A stretch of 64,000 bases of DNA from Nonomuraea coxensis DSM 45129 (GCF_019397265.1 NZ_CP068985.1:4320501-4384500); one strand, 5' to 3'. Counted from the first letter of the stretch, positions 1 through 8,175 are shown. The notes: generated from the letters alone by a model not told the origin. Made by a program: numbers and translations.

Positions 1-417
1 CAGCTCCCGCAGCTCCGGCAGGTCCCTGAGCTCGGGCAGCGCCCCCGACCTGCGGATGAGCTGGTCGATGAAGGCGTCGTCCGGCAGGTCGGCGGCGGCC
101 GCCAGCGGCACCCGGCGGTCGGGCGGATGGGCGCCGCCGACGTAGAGCCTCGACGGCCCGCGCAGGCCGCGCCTGCGCAGCTCGCGGGCCACCTCGAAGG
201 CCAGCCGGGCGCCCATGCTGTGGCCGTACAGCACGTACGGCTCGCCGGTGGCGGGCGCCACCTCGTCGGCGATGTCGCCGATGGTGAAGGCGGGCGGCTC
301 GCCGATGCGGTTCTCCCGGCCGGGAAGCTGGACGGGGACCACGGTGAGGTCGGTGAGCCGGCGGAGGAGCCCGGCGTAGGCGCTCGCGCCTCCTCCGGCG
401 TAGGGCAGGCAGATCAT
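1..417 (-). CDS. Type II thioesterase, partial (3' end beyond the window)
   Basis: Alpha/beta-hydrolase thioesterase of the kind that edits carrier proteins in NRPS/PKS assembly lines. The first 139 residues are present. The N-terminal MICLPYAGGGAS loop is typical of TEII, and the nucleophile elbow GHSMGA carries the catalytic Ser; the later Asp and His lie outside the window. The only ATG in frame is at 417, and it has no Shine-Dalgarno. Homologues normally have 10-20 more residues before this point, so the true start may be elsewhere. A strong ribosome site sits upstream but serves another frame (see the small ORF at 468-581). The gene implies a secondary-metabolite cluster to the left. Confidence 0.85.
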   Translation of the reverse strand, partial: MICLPYAGGGASAYAGLLRRLTDLTVVPVQLPGRENRIGEPPAFTIGDIADEVAPATGEPYVLYGHSMGARLAFEVARELRRRGLRGPSRLYVGGAHPPDRRVPLAAAADLPDDAFIDQLIRRSGALPELRDLPELREL

Positions 418-467
418 CGTACGTGCGGGGCACGGACCGGTGGGGTGAGGGTCCCGCGTCGCCGCGG

Positions 468-581
468 CTAGCTGGCCACTGATCGCCCAGCACCCCCCTT
501 GCCGGAGGTCGCCGTCCGCGGCCCGCGCGGGGAGGTCGGCTGGGGGTTTCGTCGCTGAATACGGAGGTCGTCAACCGCCAT
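468..581 (-). CDS. Small hypothetical ORF (37 aa) just upstream of the thioesterase
   Basis: ATG at 581 is preceded by GAGGAG at 9 nt, the best ribosome site in this area. The peptide is basic and rich in Pro, Arg and Gly, has no Cys, and resembles no family I know. It stops 50 nt before the ATG of the thioesterase and lies in a different frame. The thioesterase frame is open through this stretch as far as a TGA near the start of this ORF but holds no start codon. It could be a leader peptide, or the displaced N-terminus of the thioesterase after a frameshift. Confidence 0.35.
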   Translation of the reverse strand: MAVDDLRIQRRNPQPTSPRGPRTATSGKGGAGRSVAS

Positions 582-1195
582 GTTACGGCGCTCCTCGACA
601 ATTGCCGCGAAACAACACCGAAATGTGGAGGATGTGAAATGCCGGACAATGCGTGTGATCTCACGCCTTTGCACGACATGAACCTTATATCGACGCGCCA
701 GGGTGGCGTCAATGCGCGATTCGCGGGCACCCCGGGCCGTCATTCCCCCGGGGGACCCTCTTGCGCGCCGGGCCGCGCAATGATAAATGAGGGAGCTTCT
801 CGGCGGACCGTAACCAGGATTCGGACGTCCGAAACCTCCCGGCCCGCCCACCGTCCGCAGCGGGCTGGGAGGCGCGCGGGCCGGGGCGCCGCGCCCCCGC
901 CGCCGTTCTCCGGCCGCCATTCACCAAAAACCGCGCCACCCTGGGGCGCGAGGACCGACCGGCGCGTCCACTCACCTCCGGACTCCTTTGTCGGCGGCTT
1001 TGTCAAGCCGCCGTGAAACTTTCAAGTATCGGCCCGGCCGTTTGGCTGATCACCCTAATCCGGGCTCGTGACGCGCCGAAACTCCCGGCTCGACGTGCGC
1101 GGTTGAATTTTCACCGGGAGATGAGTTCGATCCCGTGATTTACCGATAAAAGGCGAGGGGGTCCGCCGGTGAAGTCAATACGAAATGCGCCCGGC
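582..1195. other. Non-coding stretch between the thioesterase side and the acylase-like gene
   Basis: No convincing gene. One ORF on the + strand at 639-1016 has a good ribosome site (GGAGG, 7 nt) but poor third-position GC and no family resemblance. The stretch is locally AT-richer than its surroundings and presumably holds the leftward promoter for the thioesterase region. A hairpin is listed separately at 993-1012. Confidence 0.5.
993..1012. terminator. Hairpin, possible terminator of the leftward acylase-like gene
   Basis: Perfect 8-bp inverted repeat GGCGGCTT / AAGCCGCC with a 4-nt loop, about 185 nt beyond the stop of the leftward gene. There is no T-run on either side. Confidence 0.35.
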
Positions 1196-2185
1196 TCAAT
1201 CGGCCGCGGAAAGACGTAAATCACGCACCCGGTTCCACCGCTGCGCCGTGATGATTCTCGCCGTCATGTCATCGAGGTCGTAAACGATCGACCATTGCGT
1301 GTGCGGCTGGGCCACCCGGCGGAGCAGTTTCATCGCCTCCGTGCCGCCGCCCTCGGCGAGGAGCCGGTAGCGGCGGTCGGCCATCCTGGTGGCCCGGTCC
1401 GCGCCCGTCATCGTGATGTTGGTGAGGTAGCGGTCGTCGATGACGTTCATGCGGCCCTCGGCGTACTCGACGACCGCCGACCTGCCCGCGCGGTCCGCGA
1501 TCAGGTAGTGCAGCTGCGGGCCGCCGGTGAAGTCGAGGTCGTAGCGGCGCATCAGCTCGATCGCCTCCGGCACGGTCGCCGCCCGGTCCAGGATCAGCCG
1601 GATGATCCGCACCCCGCTCACGGTGGTGCGGCCCGCGCCCGGCGCGGGCAACTCGGCGTCCGGGGCCTGCGCCAGGCCGATGGCGAGCCCCTTCTCGTTC
1701 ATGCCGTCGAACGGGATCAGCACCGCGTGCGCCAGCCGCCGCCGGTCCTCGGCCTTGGTGAGCTTCGGCTTGATCCGCGGGTAGAACAGGTAGGAGACGT
1801 CCACCAGCGAGATCGAGGCGTAGCCGCCCGGCGGGCGGTTGTGGACGACCATCGCCGGGTTGGGCTGCCAGTCGAAGTTCCTGCCGAACTCGCCGGGCCG
1901 GTGGAACAGCGAGCAGGCCCAGCCGTCGCCCTTGCGCGCCAGCTCCGCGTCGGTGAGCGGCGCCTCGGCGTCATAACTGCCGTAGTAGGTCATCTCGTAC
2001 AGCGGCAGGTCGTCGAGGACGCGCATGCTCGCCGACGTGCGGGCGATCTCGTCCGCCGTCTGCCGGAGGATCCCCTGCGGGGCCGCCGGGGAGGGTTTCG
2101 GGGGCGGTCCGGCCGCCGTGGGCGCGCACGCCACCGACGCCGCGAGAGCCAGAGCCGACAACACCGCCACGGCAGGGGTCCGCAT
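1196..2185 (-). CDS. Secreted lipoprotein, linear amide C-N hydrolase (C45 / acyl-transferase-like Ntn fold)
   Basis: 329 aa. The N-terminus MRTPAVAVLSALALAASVAC is a lipoprotein signal with Cys as the lipidated residue. After a short Pro-rich linker, the motif GWACSLFHRPGEFGRNFDW (about residues 95-115) matches the region around the nucleophilic Cys in penicillin-acylase/isopenicillin-acyltransferase-like and choloylglycine-hydrolase-like enzymes. IPFDGMNEKGLAIGLAQ follows, as in that superfamily. It probably hydrolyses an amide at the cell surface; the substrate is unknown. The ATG at 2185 was chosen because the signal peptide begins there; the open frame runs much further upstream without protein-like sequence. 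Confidence 0.75.
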   Translation of the reverse strand: MRTPAVAVLSALALAASVACAPTAAGPPPKPSPAAPQGILRQTADEIARTSASMRVLDDLPLYEMTYYGSYDAEAPLTDAELARKGDGWACSLFHRPGEFGRNFDWQPNPAMVVHNRPPGGYASISLVDVSYLFYPRIKPKLTKAEDRRRLAHAVLIPFDGMNEKGLAIGLAQAPDAELPAPGAGRTTVSGVRIIRLILDRAATVPEAIELMRRYDLDFTGGPQLHYLIADRAGRSAVVEYAEGRMNVIDDRYLTNITMTGADRATRMADRRYRLLAEGGGTEAMKLLRRVAQPHTQWSIVYDLDDMTARIITAQRWNRVRDLRLSAAD

Positions 2186-2316
2186 GCCAGTAGTGTGCCT
2201 CACCTCACAGACGGGTGCCACCCGCGCGCCCCGGACGCGCGGCGGCGTCCGGGGCACGCCACGGGCGCGGGTCAGGCGTACGCCTTCACCTCCAGCAGCC
2301 GGACCCGGCCGGCGCG

Positions 2317-2466
2317 GGCCTGTCCATCGCGGCGGCACTCCTCCTGATCTACGGTGTAAAGGAGTCGGCCGTGGAAGGCCCATCGGTTCTGCCCGCAGCG
2401 ACCCTCGTCGCGGGCATCGCGATGGCGGGCACGGGCCTGCTGGTGACGCAGTACCTCCGGGGGCGC
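2317..2466 (+). pseudogene. Fragment of a DHA2-type MFS drug transporter
   Basis: One frame reads GLSIAAALLLIYGVKESAV, then EGPSVLPAATLVAGIAMAGTG, ending in LRGR. This is the pattern of two consecutive membrane helices, with the characteristic IYGVKE turn, found in the middle of 14-TM QacA/EmrB transporters. Nothing before or after in any frame continues the protein (usual length about 480-520 aa). It is therefore a residual piece of a deleted transporter gene and not a functional small protein. Confidence 0.6.
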
Positions 2467-2655
2467 GCTCGGCTTCGCGCGGGCGCGGGAGCGTGGGCGC
2501 GCCGATGCCGGGGCGGCGCCGGTTCCGGATCGGGAGGGTGCTGACAGAGGCGGCACTTGGTGATAGACCCGCCATAGGCGGAGGAAGGCTCGACATCTCC
2601 TCCGCCGCCGCGGGCCGCTCCCGCCCCTTCCCGGCGAGCGGCCCGCCGCCGGCAG

Positions 2656-2690
2656 CCGTGGGACCGCGGGCCCCCGTCGCGGTCCCACGG
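2656..2690. terminator. Strong hairpin, 13-bp perfect stem
   Basis: Arms CCGTGGGACCGCG (2656-2668) and CGCGGTCCCACGG (2678-2690) with a 9-nt loop. There is no T-run. It lies between the MFS fragment and the fasciclin gene and may be the surviving terminator of the lost transporter or insulate the fasciclin promoter. Confidence 0.55.
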
Positions 2691-2872
2691 CCCGGCCTTG
2701 ACAGGCCGGGCGACATATACGGGAATTCCACCTTTTGTCCCGCTTTGGTGGTGCTAGTACTTCTTCTTCTCCTTCTGCCAGAGAGACTGGAAGCGCTCGG
2801 AACGTACGTGAGATCTGCTTCGATCGGGCCGCGCGGGCCGACCCCGCCGGCACGAGAGATTCGGGGGACACT

Positions 2873-3592
2873 GTGAAACGAGTGCTTCTCGCGGCGGCGC
2901 TCGCGCTGACCGCGGCAACCGCCGGGACCACCGCGGCCACCGCCCGCACTCTGGAACCGGAGGGCTCGCCGGCGCCGGAAACGACCACGATGCCGGAGGA
3001 GACCACACCAGAGGAGACCACGCCGGACGAGACCGGCATGCCGGAGGAGACCACGCCGGGAGAGACCGGTGAGCCAGGCGCTCCCGGCGGCCCGATGTCG
3101 ACCCCGACAGGGGAGGCCACGCCGGGCGCGACCACGAGTCCGATGGGGCCGGGATGCGCGGCCCTGAAGGACAGCATCTCCGGCGTCGCCGACCAGCCGG
3201 CCGGCACCGCCCTGACGAAGATCCCTGACCTGTCGAAGCTCTCGGAGGCGGTCAAGGCGGCCGGACTGGAGGAGAAGCTGAACTCCGCGAAGGACGTGAC
3301 GATCTTCGCGCCCAACGACGCCGCCTTCACCGCGGTTCCGAAGGACGTGCAGGACGCGATGTCCGACAAGGCCACCGCCACCAAGATCCTTTCGTACCAC
3401 GTGGTCGAGGGGAAGGTGAGCCCGGCCGACCTGAAGGACGGCGACATGCTCAAGACGCTCCAGGGCGGCGAGCTGACCGTGAAGGGCACCGGCGAGGACA
3501 TGACCATCAACGACGCCAAGATCGTCTGCGGCGGCATCCCGACGAGCAACGCCACGCTCTACGTCATCGACAAGGTCCTCATGCCGCAGTGA
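2873..3592 (+). CDS. Secreted fasciclin (FAS1)-domain protein
   Basis: 239 aa. The GTG start at 2873 is preceded by GGGGGA; the longer open frame upstream is not protein-like. Residues 1-25 form a signal peptide. About residues 28-90 are a low-complexity Thr/Pro/Glu segment with repeated TPEET/TPDET units, probably an extended wall-spanning stalk. One FAS1 domain follows (about 105-239), with the conserved stretches TIFAPNDAAFTAVP and ILSYHVVEGKV. FAS1 domains mediate adhesion at the cell surface. A good terminator follows directly. It is transcribed alone. Confidence 0.85.
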   Translation: MKRVLLAAALALTAATAGTTAATARTLEPEGSPAPETTTMPEETTPEETTPDETGMPEETTPGETGEPGAPGGPMSTPTGEATPGATTSPMGPGCAALKDSISGVADQPAGTALTKIPDLSKLSEAVKAAGLEEKLNSAKDVTIFAPNDAAFTAVPKDVQDAMSDKATATKILSYHVVEGKVSPADLKDGDMLKTLQGGELTVKGTGEDMTINDAKIVCGGIPTSNATLYVIDKVLMPQ

Positions 3593-3625
3593 GGAACCCG
3601 CCCGCCCGCCAGGACGGACGAAGAG

Positions 3626-3658
3626 GGCACGGCCACCGCCTGCGACGGTGGCCGTGCC
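3626..3658. terminator. Terminator between convergent genes
   Basis: Arms GGCACGGCCACCG and CGGTGGCCGTGCC (13 bp, perfect) with a 7-nt loop, followed by TTCTC on the + strand. It sits between the fasciclin gene and the convergent beta-propeller gene and could serve both. Confidence 0.85.
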
Positions 3659-3686
3659 TTCTCACATGTCCACGGCGGGACGCCGG

Positions 3687-5699
3687 TCAACCGGCCTGGC
3701 CCCGCACCGTGACCTCGTGGGTTCCCTCCGCGGCCAGGAACACGCTGTCACCGGCATATCGGACGGTGTAGGTGTGGTCGCCGCCCTCGGGGGGCGTGTC
3801 CGTGAAGCCGAACGTCCCGTCGGCCGACAGCGCCGCCGGGGGCAGCGTGGTCGTGGAGGTGCCGGTGCGGCCGGAGACCGTACGGGTCACCGTGATCGCG
3901 GTGCCGGCCCCGGGCAGCCGGCCGCCGCCGTCCAGCGCCCCGCTGAACTCGAGCTGCTTGCCGGCGTGGCCCGTCCCGGGCCCGGACAGGGTGAGGGTGG
4001 TCCGGCGCCTGGCCACCGCGACGGTCTTCAGGCCCGTGGCCGCCTCGTAGGTCAGGTTGCCGCTCCAGCGCACGTCGTACTGCGTGTTGCCGCCGATCGG
4101 CGGGGTGTCGTCGATCGTGAAGGTGCCGTCCGTGGCCGTCGTCACGGCGGGAAGGGTCTCGCGCGTGCCGTTCGCCGTCAGCCGGGTCACCACCAGCGGC
4201 TGCTCGCCCGGGTCGGCCCCGTCGGCCAGGGTGAGCGTGCCCGACAGGGTGAGCGGTTCGAGAGCGGTCGCCGGGGCCGCGGGGGTCAGGCTGATCAGGG
4301 TCGAGACCTTGGCCACCCTGACGTCCCGCCACGCCCTGCTCCACCGGTGGTCCGCGTCGCCGTCCCAGAGCACGTCGTACCTGATCTGCCCGCCGATCGG
4401 CGGGGTGTCCTCGACCGCGTACGTGCCGTCCGCGGCGGTCGTCACACCTGGGACGGGGGTCCGGGCGCCGTCCGCCGTCCAGCGGATCAGCGTCAGCGGC
4501 TGCTCGCCGGGCGCCGACCCGTCCGACAGGGTGAGCTTCCCGGACAGGGTGAGCGGCGTGAGGGCGGTTCCCGTGGCGGGCGCCGTCAGCGTGATGGCCG
4601 ATCCGGGAAGGGTGACGTCGGGCAGCCGGACCAGGTGGAGCCGCCCGGACAGGTCGCGCAGCACGCCGAAGACCGTTCCGCCGGCATAGGCCAAGCTGCC
4701 CGCGACCAGCTCGGAGGACAGGTTCTCGTACGCGAAGGTCTGCTCGCCGCTCGCGCTGTCGTACATCACGACGGGCTTGCCCGCGGTCCGCCCGCCGATG
4801 ACGTGACGGCCGTCCGCGCTGACCGTGACCGCCTTGGGATAGCCGGTGAAGGTCGAGCCCTCGCCGTAACTGCGGACGAGGGTCAGGTCGCCGGTGTCCC
4901 AGGCGTCGAACCGGTACGGCGCGCCGAAGGCCGAGAACGCCGTGGACCCGTCGGCGCTGATCGCGAGGTCGGTCAGGTTGAACAGGCGATGCGTGCTGCC
5001 GCTGATGACGCCGCGCAGGACGGGGCCGGTCTCCGCCAGGTCGTAGACGAAGAGGTCACCGGGGGAGAGCGCGGTCTCGCCGACGATCAGCTTCTGTCCG
5101 GCGGCGGCCACCAGCGGCGCCGCGTACAGCTGCTGCGGCAGCCGGGCGAACTCCGGCTCCGGCGCCGAGACGTCGAAGCCGACCACCCCGGCGGACCAGT
5201 CGGGGCCGCAGCCGTAGCCGACGTAGAGCCGCGTGCCCAGCAGAGCGAGGCGCGAGGGGCAGGGATACGCGTTCATGGCGATCCTGCGCGTGACCGTGAG
5301 GGAGCCGGTGTCGATCTCAGCGATCTGGTGCGTATCCCGCAGCGTCGCGTAAAGGCGCGTGCCGTCGGACGTCAGGGCGAGGTCGCCCACGCTCGGCAGG
5401 CCGGTGACGGCGCCGGTGAGCCGGGCCTCGTGGTCGGCGACGATGACGCGGTCCTCGGCCGAGATGAAGAGCCGGTCATCGGTCGCGGCGATGTCGCTCC
5501 TGCCGGCGGACACCCCGAGGTCGGTCGTGGTGTCGGCGGCCGTGGCCGCGGAGGGGTGGGCCACGAGCAGCCCGGCCGCCGTGACCAGGACGGTTCCGAG
5601 GGCGAGCAGCCGGTGGGCTAATCGGGAGGCCGAACCTGCTGTCGAAGAGGTGCCGAGGTCAGAACTTCGTGCTGACAACCATCCACTCCTTGCGTTCAT
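3687..5699 (-). CDS. Secreted beta-propeller protein with bacterial Ig-like repeats
   Basis: About 670 aa. A signal peptide with a long n-region ends near AHPSAATAAD. The first half (about 55-360) has YncE/WD-like blades of the form DLALTSDGTRLYATLRD and LAISADGSTAFSAFG, suggesting a seven-bladed propeller. The second half contains three tandem Ig-like repeats of about 95 residues, each with PLTLSG.LTL..G and DTPPIGG..YDV (the last reads DTPPEGGDHTYTVRY). It is probably an extracellular structural or binding protein. The ATG at 5699 was preferred to an in-frame TTG at 5723, because the TTG lies beyond the palindrome at 5702-5715. Confidence 0.75.
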   Translation of the reverse strand: MNARSGWLSARSSDLGTSSTAGSASRLAHRLLALGTVLVTAAGLLVAHPSAATAADTTTDLGVSAGRSDIAATDDRLFISAEDRVIVADHEARLTGAVTGLPSVGDLALTSDGTRLYATLRDTHQIAEIDTGSLTVTRRIAMNAYPCPSRLALLGTRLYVGYGCGPDWSAGVVGFDVSAPEPEFARLPQQLYAAPLVAAAGQKLIVGETALSPGDLFVYDLAETGPVLRGVISGSTHRLFNLTDLAISADGSTAFSAFGAPYRFDAWDTGDLTLVRSYGEGSTFTGYPKAVTVSADGRHVIGGRTAGKPVVMYDSASGEQTFAYENLSSELVAGSLAYAGGTVFGVLRDLSGRLHLVRLPDVTLPGSAITLTAPATGTALTPLTLSGKLTLSDGSAPGEQPLTLIRWTADGARTPVPGVTTAADGTYAVEDTPPIGGQIRYDVLWDGDADHRWSRAWRDVRVAKVSTLISLTPAAPATALEPLTLSGTLTLADGADPGEQPLVVTRLTANGTRETLPAVTTATDGTFTIDDTPPIGGNTQYDVRWSGNLTYEAATGLKTVAVARRRTTLTLSGPGTGHAGKQLEFSGALDGGGRLPGAGTAITVTRTVSGRTGTSTTTLPPAALSADGTFGFTDTPPEGGDHTYTVRYAGDSVFLAAEGTHEVTVRGQAG

Positions 5700-5701
5700 C
5701 A

Positions 5702-5715
5702 GTTCTAATAAGAAC
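5702..5715. promoter_or_regulatory. Palindrome immediately upstream of the propeller gene
   Basis: GTTCT-aata-AGAAC, a perfect 5-bp inverted repeat in locally AT-rich DNA, 3 nt before the ATG of the leftward gene. A regulator bound here would block translation start or the promoter. Confidence 0.4.
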
Positions 5716-5851
5716 AAGATCAAGACATGGCCGCGGGTGTCGCGTCAAGACGGCAGAGCCTGAACGGCGGGATTCCCAGCCGATGCCCAGGATCCGCCCG
5801 GCGCGTCGTACGCCCGCCGGGCGGCTCTGGGTGCTTGCGGAGCCGGGATTG

Positions 5852-5867
5852 ATCGATTATCGTCGAT
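5852..5867. promoter_or_regulatory. Probable ArsR operator before the first arsR
   Basis: ATCGA-N6-TCGAT inverted repeat lying 5 nt before the arsR ATG. The same ATCGA/TCGAT half sites recur at 7375-7410 before the arsC-like gene. No Shine-Dalgarno is visible, so the transcript is probably leaderless or nearly so. Confidence 0.55.
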
Positions 5868-5872
5868 TGACG

Positions 5873-6208
5873 ATGAACGAGAAGAAGGGGCCCCTGCCGC
5901 GCGCGGAGGCCGAGGAGTACGCGAGCTGGTTCAAGGCCCTGGCCGACGCCACCCGCATCCAGATCGTGTCGCTGCTGGCGGGCAGGCGCGAGCCGATGAG
6001 CGTGGGCGAGATCGTGGCCGCCTCCGGCGTGGGCCAGTCCACCGTCTCGCACCACCTGAAGATCCTGGCCGAGGTGCGGTTCGTGCTGGTCGACAAGCAG
6101 GGCACGTCCAGCCTGTACCGGATCAACGAGAACTGCGTGAGCTGTTTCCCCACCGCCGCCGACGTGGTCATGGGTAACCCCGTCCCGGCCGCCCCCGCCT
6201 GCGAGTGA
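5873..6208 (+). CDS. arsR: ArsR/SmtB-family arsenite-responsive repressor
   Basis: 111 aa winged-helix repressor. The recognition helix region reads SVGEIVAASGVGQSTVSHHLKIL, the standard ArsR HTH, preceded by WFKALADATRIQIVSLL. The usual CxCxxC in the recognition helix is absent; instead there is a CVSC pair near the C-terminus and a third Cys three residues from the end. This suggests a C-terminal As(III) site, as in some actinobacterial ArsR proteins. The ATG at 5873 fits the domain; a long upstream extension of the open frame overlaps the divergent gene and is not protein-like. It is the first gene of a two-gene unit with the fusion gene at 6221. Confidence 0.85.
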   Translation: MNEKKGPLPRAEAEEYASWFKALADATRIQIVSLLAGRREPMSVGEIVAASGVGQSTVSHHLKILAEVRFVLVDKQGTSSLYRINENCVSCFPTAADVVMGNPVPAAPACE

Positions 6209-6220
6209 AGGAGCGTCGCC

Positions 6221-7318
6221 ATGGCGCACGACGAGATCATCGACCGCTACTCGGCCCTGGCCCGTGCCGCGGACGCCGTCGCCGAGCTGCGCCACGGCGA
6301 GACGGTGCTCGACCTCGGCTCCGGTGGAGGCATCGACGTGCTGCTGTCGGCCCGCCGGGTCGGCCCGTCCGGCACCGTCTTCGGCCTGGACGCCAGCCCC
6401 GCCATGGTGGAGCTGGCCCAGCGCAACGCCGAACAGGCGGGCGCGTCCAACGTGCGGTTCCTGCACGGCACGATCGAGGCGATCCCGCTGCCCGGCCACA
6501 CGGTCGACGTGGTCATCTCCAACTGCGTGATCAACCTGTCCGACGACAAGGCGGCCGTGCCGGCCGAGGCGTTCCGGGTGCTGCGGCCCGGGGGACGGTT
6601 CGGCGTCAGCGACGTCGTCACCGCGCGGGCGCTCGACGAGCAGGCGCGGCAGCGGGCCGGGCAGCGCATCGGCTGCGCGGCCGGATCGCTCACCGTGCAG
6701 GAGTACCGTGACCTGCTGGCCGCGGCCGGCTTCGTCCGGATCGCCGTCACGCTGACCGCCGATCATGGCGACGGGGTGCACTCGGCCATCGTCCACGCCG
6801 TCAAGCCCGCCATCGGACCCGGCCTGGAGATCCGGCCGATGCGCGAGAGCGATGCCGCGGAGGTGCTGGCCGTCTACCAGGCCGGGCTGGACACCGGCCA
6901 GGCCAGTTTCGAGACCACCGCGCCCAGCTGGGAGGGCTTCAGCGCGAGCCGATTGCCGCACCTGCGGTACGTGGCGGTGGACGCCGGCTCCGGCGAGGTC
7001 CTCGGCTGGGTGGCCGCCACCGCGGTCTCGTCCCGTCCGGTGTATGCGGGTGTGGTGGAGCACAGCATCTACGTGCACCCTGGCTGCCAGGCCCACGGCA
7101 TCGGGCGGGCGCTGCTGTCGGCGTTCGTCGCCGCCGCCGAGGACGCCGGTGTGTGGACCATCCAGTCGGGGGTGTTCCCGGAGAACGCCGCGAGCCTGAG
7201 CCTGCACCAGGCGCTCGGCTTCCGCGTCGTGGGCACCCGCGAGCGCGTTGGCCGCCACCATGGCGTCTGGCGAGACGTACTGCTGATCGAACGGCGCAGC
7301 GCTGTGAGCGGCACCTGA
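6221..7318 (+). CDS. Fusion: ArsM-like arsenite methyltransferase + ArsN-like N-acetyltransferase
   Basis: 365 aa. Residues about 20-190 are a class I SAM methyltransferase of ArsM type: TVLDLGSGGGIDVLLSARRV (SAM motif I), ISNCVINLS and GQRIGCAAGS hold the two downstream conserved Cys. The N-terminal segment of ArsM that carries the first conserved Cys pair is missing; the protein passes directly from DRYSALARA to AELRHGETVLD. Residues about 205-360 are a GNAT of the phosphinothricin/arsinothricin acetyltransferase type (LEIRPMRESDAAEVLAVYQ; HPGCQAHGIGRALLSAFV acetyl-CoA loop; ASLSLHQALGF). It may detoxify both arsenite and an amino-acid arsenical. A good ribosome site (GAAGGAG) lies 12 nt after arsR. 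Confidence 0.8.
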   Translation: MAHDEIIDRYSALARAADAVAELRHGETVLDLGSGGGIDVLLSARRVGPSGTVFGLDASPAMVELAQRNAEQAGASNVRFLHGTIEAIPLPGHTVDVVISNCVINLSDDKAAVPAEAFRVLRPGGRFGVSDVVTARALDEQARQRAGQRIGCAAGSLTVQEYRDLLAAAGFVRIAVTLTADHGDGVHSAIVHAVKPAIGPGLEIRPMRESDAAEVLAVYQAGLDTGQASFETTAPSWEGFSASRLPHLRYVAVDAGSGEVLGWVAATAVSSRPVYAGVVEHSIYVHPGCQAHGIGRALLSAFVAAAEDAGVWTIQSGVFPENAASLSLHQALGFRVVGTRERVGRHHGVWRDVLLIERRSAVSGT

Positions 7319-7374
7319 GCCCGCGAGGGCCGCTGTTGGCCGGGCGTTCACCTGCATGACATCGATGGCTGCCA

Positions 7375-7410
7375 ATATCGATACACATCGAAATCGACAG
7401 CAGTCGATAT
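7375..7410. promoter_or_regulatory. Probable ArsR operator before the arsC-like gene
   Basis: ATATCGA (7375-7381) and TCGATAT (7404-7410) form an outer inverted repeat; additional TCGA motifs lie between. The half sites match the operator at 5852-5867, which implies a separate promoter under the same repressor. Confidence 0.5.
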
Positions 7411-7433
7411 GAGCGACGCCGCCGGAGCCCTTC

Positions 7434-8087
7434 ATGGACAGCACCTACCGCCACGCCGATCTGACCGTCGATCAGCAGCACGCCCTGCTCACCGCAGCCC
7501 GCACCCTCGCCGAGGAGTTCGCCGGCATCTTCGGCACCGAGACCATCGAGCGGTTCCTGCACACCAGCTACGACCAGTTCGCCGGCCGTGCCGTCATCGC
7601 CAACTATCTGCCGCTGCTGGCCGAGCGGTTCGCCCGCCAGCGGCTGCGCGCGCTGGCCCGCGTCGAGGGCAAGGACGACGCCGGCGTGCCGATCGTGCTG
7701 TTCCTGTGCGTGCACAACGCCGGCCGCTCACAGATGGCGCTCGGCTTCTTCGCCCACCTGGCCGGCCGGCGCGCCCTCGGCTGGTCAGGCGGCACCGAGC
7801 CCGGCGAGCTGATCAACCCGGCCGTCGTGGAGGTGATGCACGAGCGCGGCATCGACATCACCGGCGAGTTCCCCAAGCCGTGGACCAGCGAGATCGTCCA
7901 GGCCGCCGACGTGGTGGTCACGATGGGCTGCGGCGACGCCTGCCCGGTCCACCCGGGCAAGCGCTACCTGGACTGGGACCTGGACGACCCCGACGGCAAG
8001 ACGCCGGAGCAGATCCGCCCGATCCGCGACGACATCGAGCGCCGCGTCCGCGCCCTGCTGGCCGACATCGGCGTCCCGGCCGGCTGA
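7434..8087 (+). CDS. arsC: Arsenate reductase (LMW phosphatase type) with N-terminal helical domain
   Basis: 217 aa. The C-terminal domain (about 78-210) is the arsenate reductase fold: LFLCVHNAGRSQMALGFF carries the catalytic Cys-X5-Arg loop, and VTMGCGDACPV carries the two resolving Cys typical of thioredoxin/mycothiol-linked ArsC. The N-terminal 75 residues are helical (HALLTAARTLAEEF, IERFLHTSYDQFAGRAVIANYLPLLAERFARQRL), like the three-helix dimerisation module found on some actinobacterial ArsC proteins. It reduces As(V) to As(III) for Acr3. GGAG lies before the ATG. A second, single-domain ArsC follows at 9628. Confidence 0.88.
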   Translation: MDSTYRHADLTVDQQHALLTAARTLAEEFAGIFGTETIERFLHTSYDQFAGRAVIANYLPLLAERFARQRLRALARVEGKDDAGVPIVLFLCVHNAGRSQMALGFFAHLAGRRALGWSGGTEPGELINPAVVEVMHERGIDITGEFPKPWTSEIVQAADVVVTMGCGDACPVHPGKRYLDWDLDDPDGKTPEQIRPIRDDIERRVRALLADIGVPAG

Positions 8088-8127
8088 GAGCAGGCTCACG
8101 TACCGGGCAGGCAGAGACAGATGTCAA

Positions 8128-8161
8128 TATAGATATGTACCTATTTCGACGAACGTCTATA
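8128..8161. promoter_or_regulatory. AT-rich operator/promoter before the second arsR
   Basis: TATAGA (8128-8133) and TCTATA (8156-8161) form an inverted repeat in the only AT-rich stretch between arsC and arsR. The arms differ from the ATCGA sites further left, so this may be the site of the second ArsR. Confidence 0.45.
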
Positions 8162-8175
8162 CGAAAGGTCAGTGG

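Noticed and set aside
639..1016. 125-aa ORF with good ribosome site
   Set aside because: Third-position GC is poor and the C-terminal half is Arg/Pro noise; no family pattern.
2698..2721. TTGACA...TATACG as a sigma-70 promoter for the fasciclin gene
   Set aside because: Spacer of only 12 nt; not a workable -35/-10 distance.
2272..3555. 427-aa open frame opposite the fasciclin gene
   Set aside because: Mirror of GC3-rich coding sequence; Val/Ser repeats are the complement of the Thr/Glu stalk.
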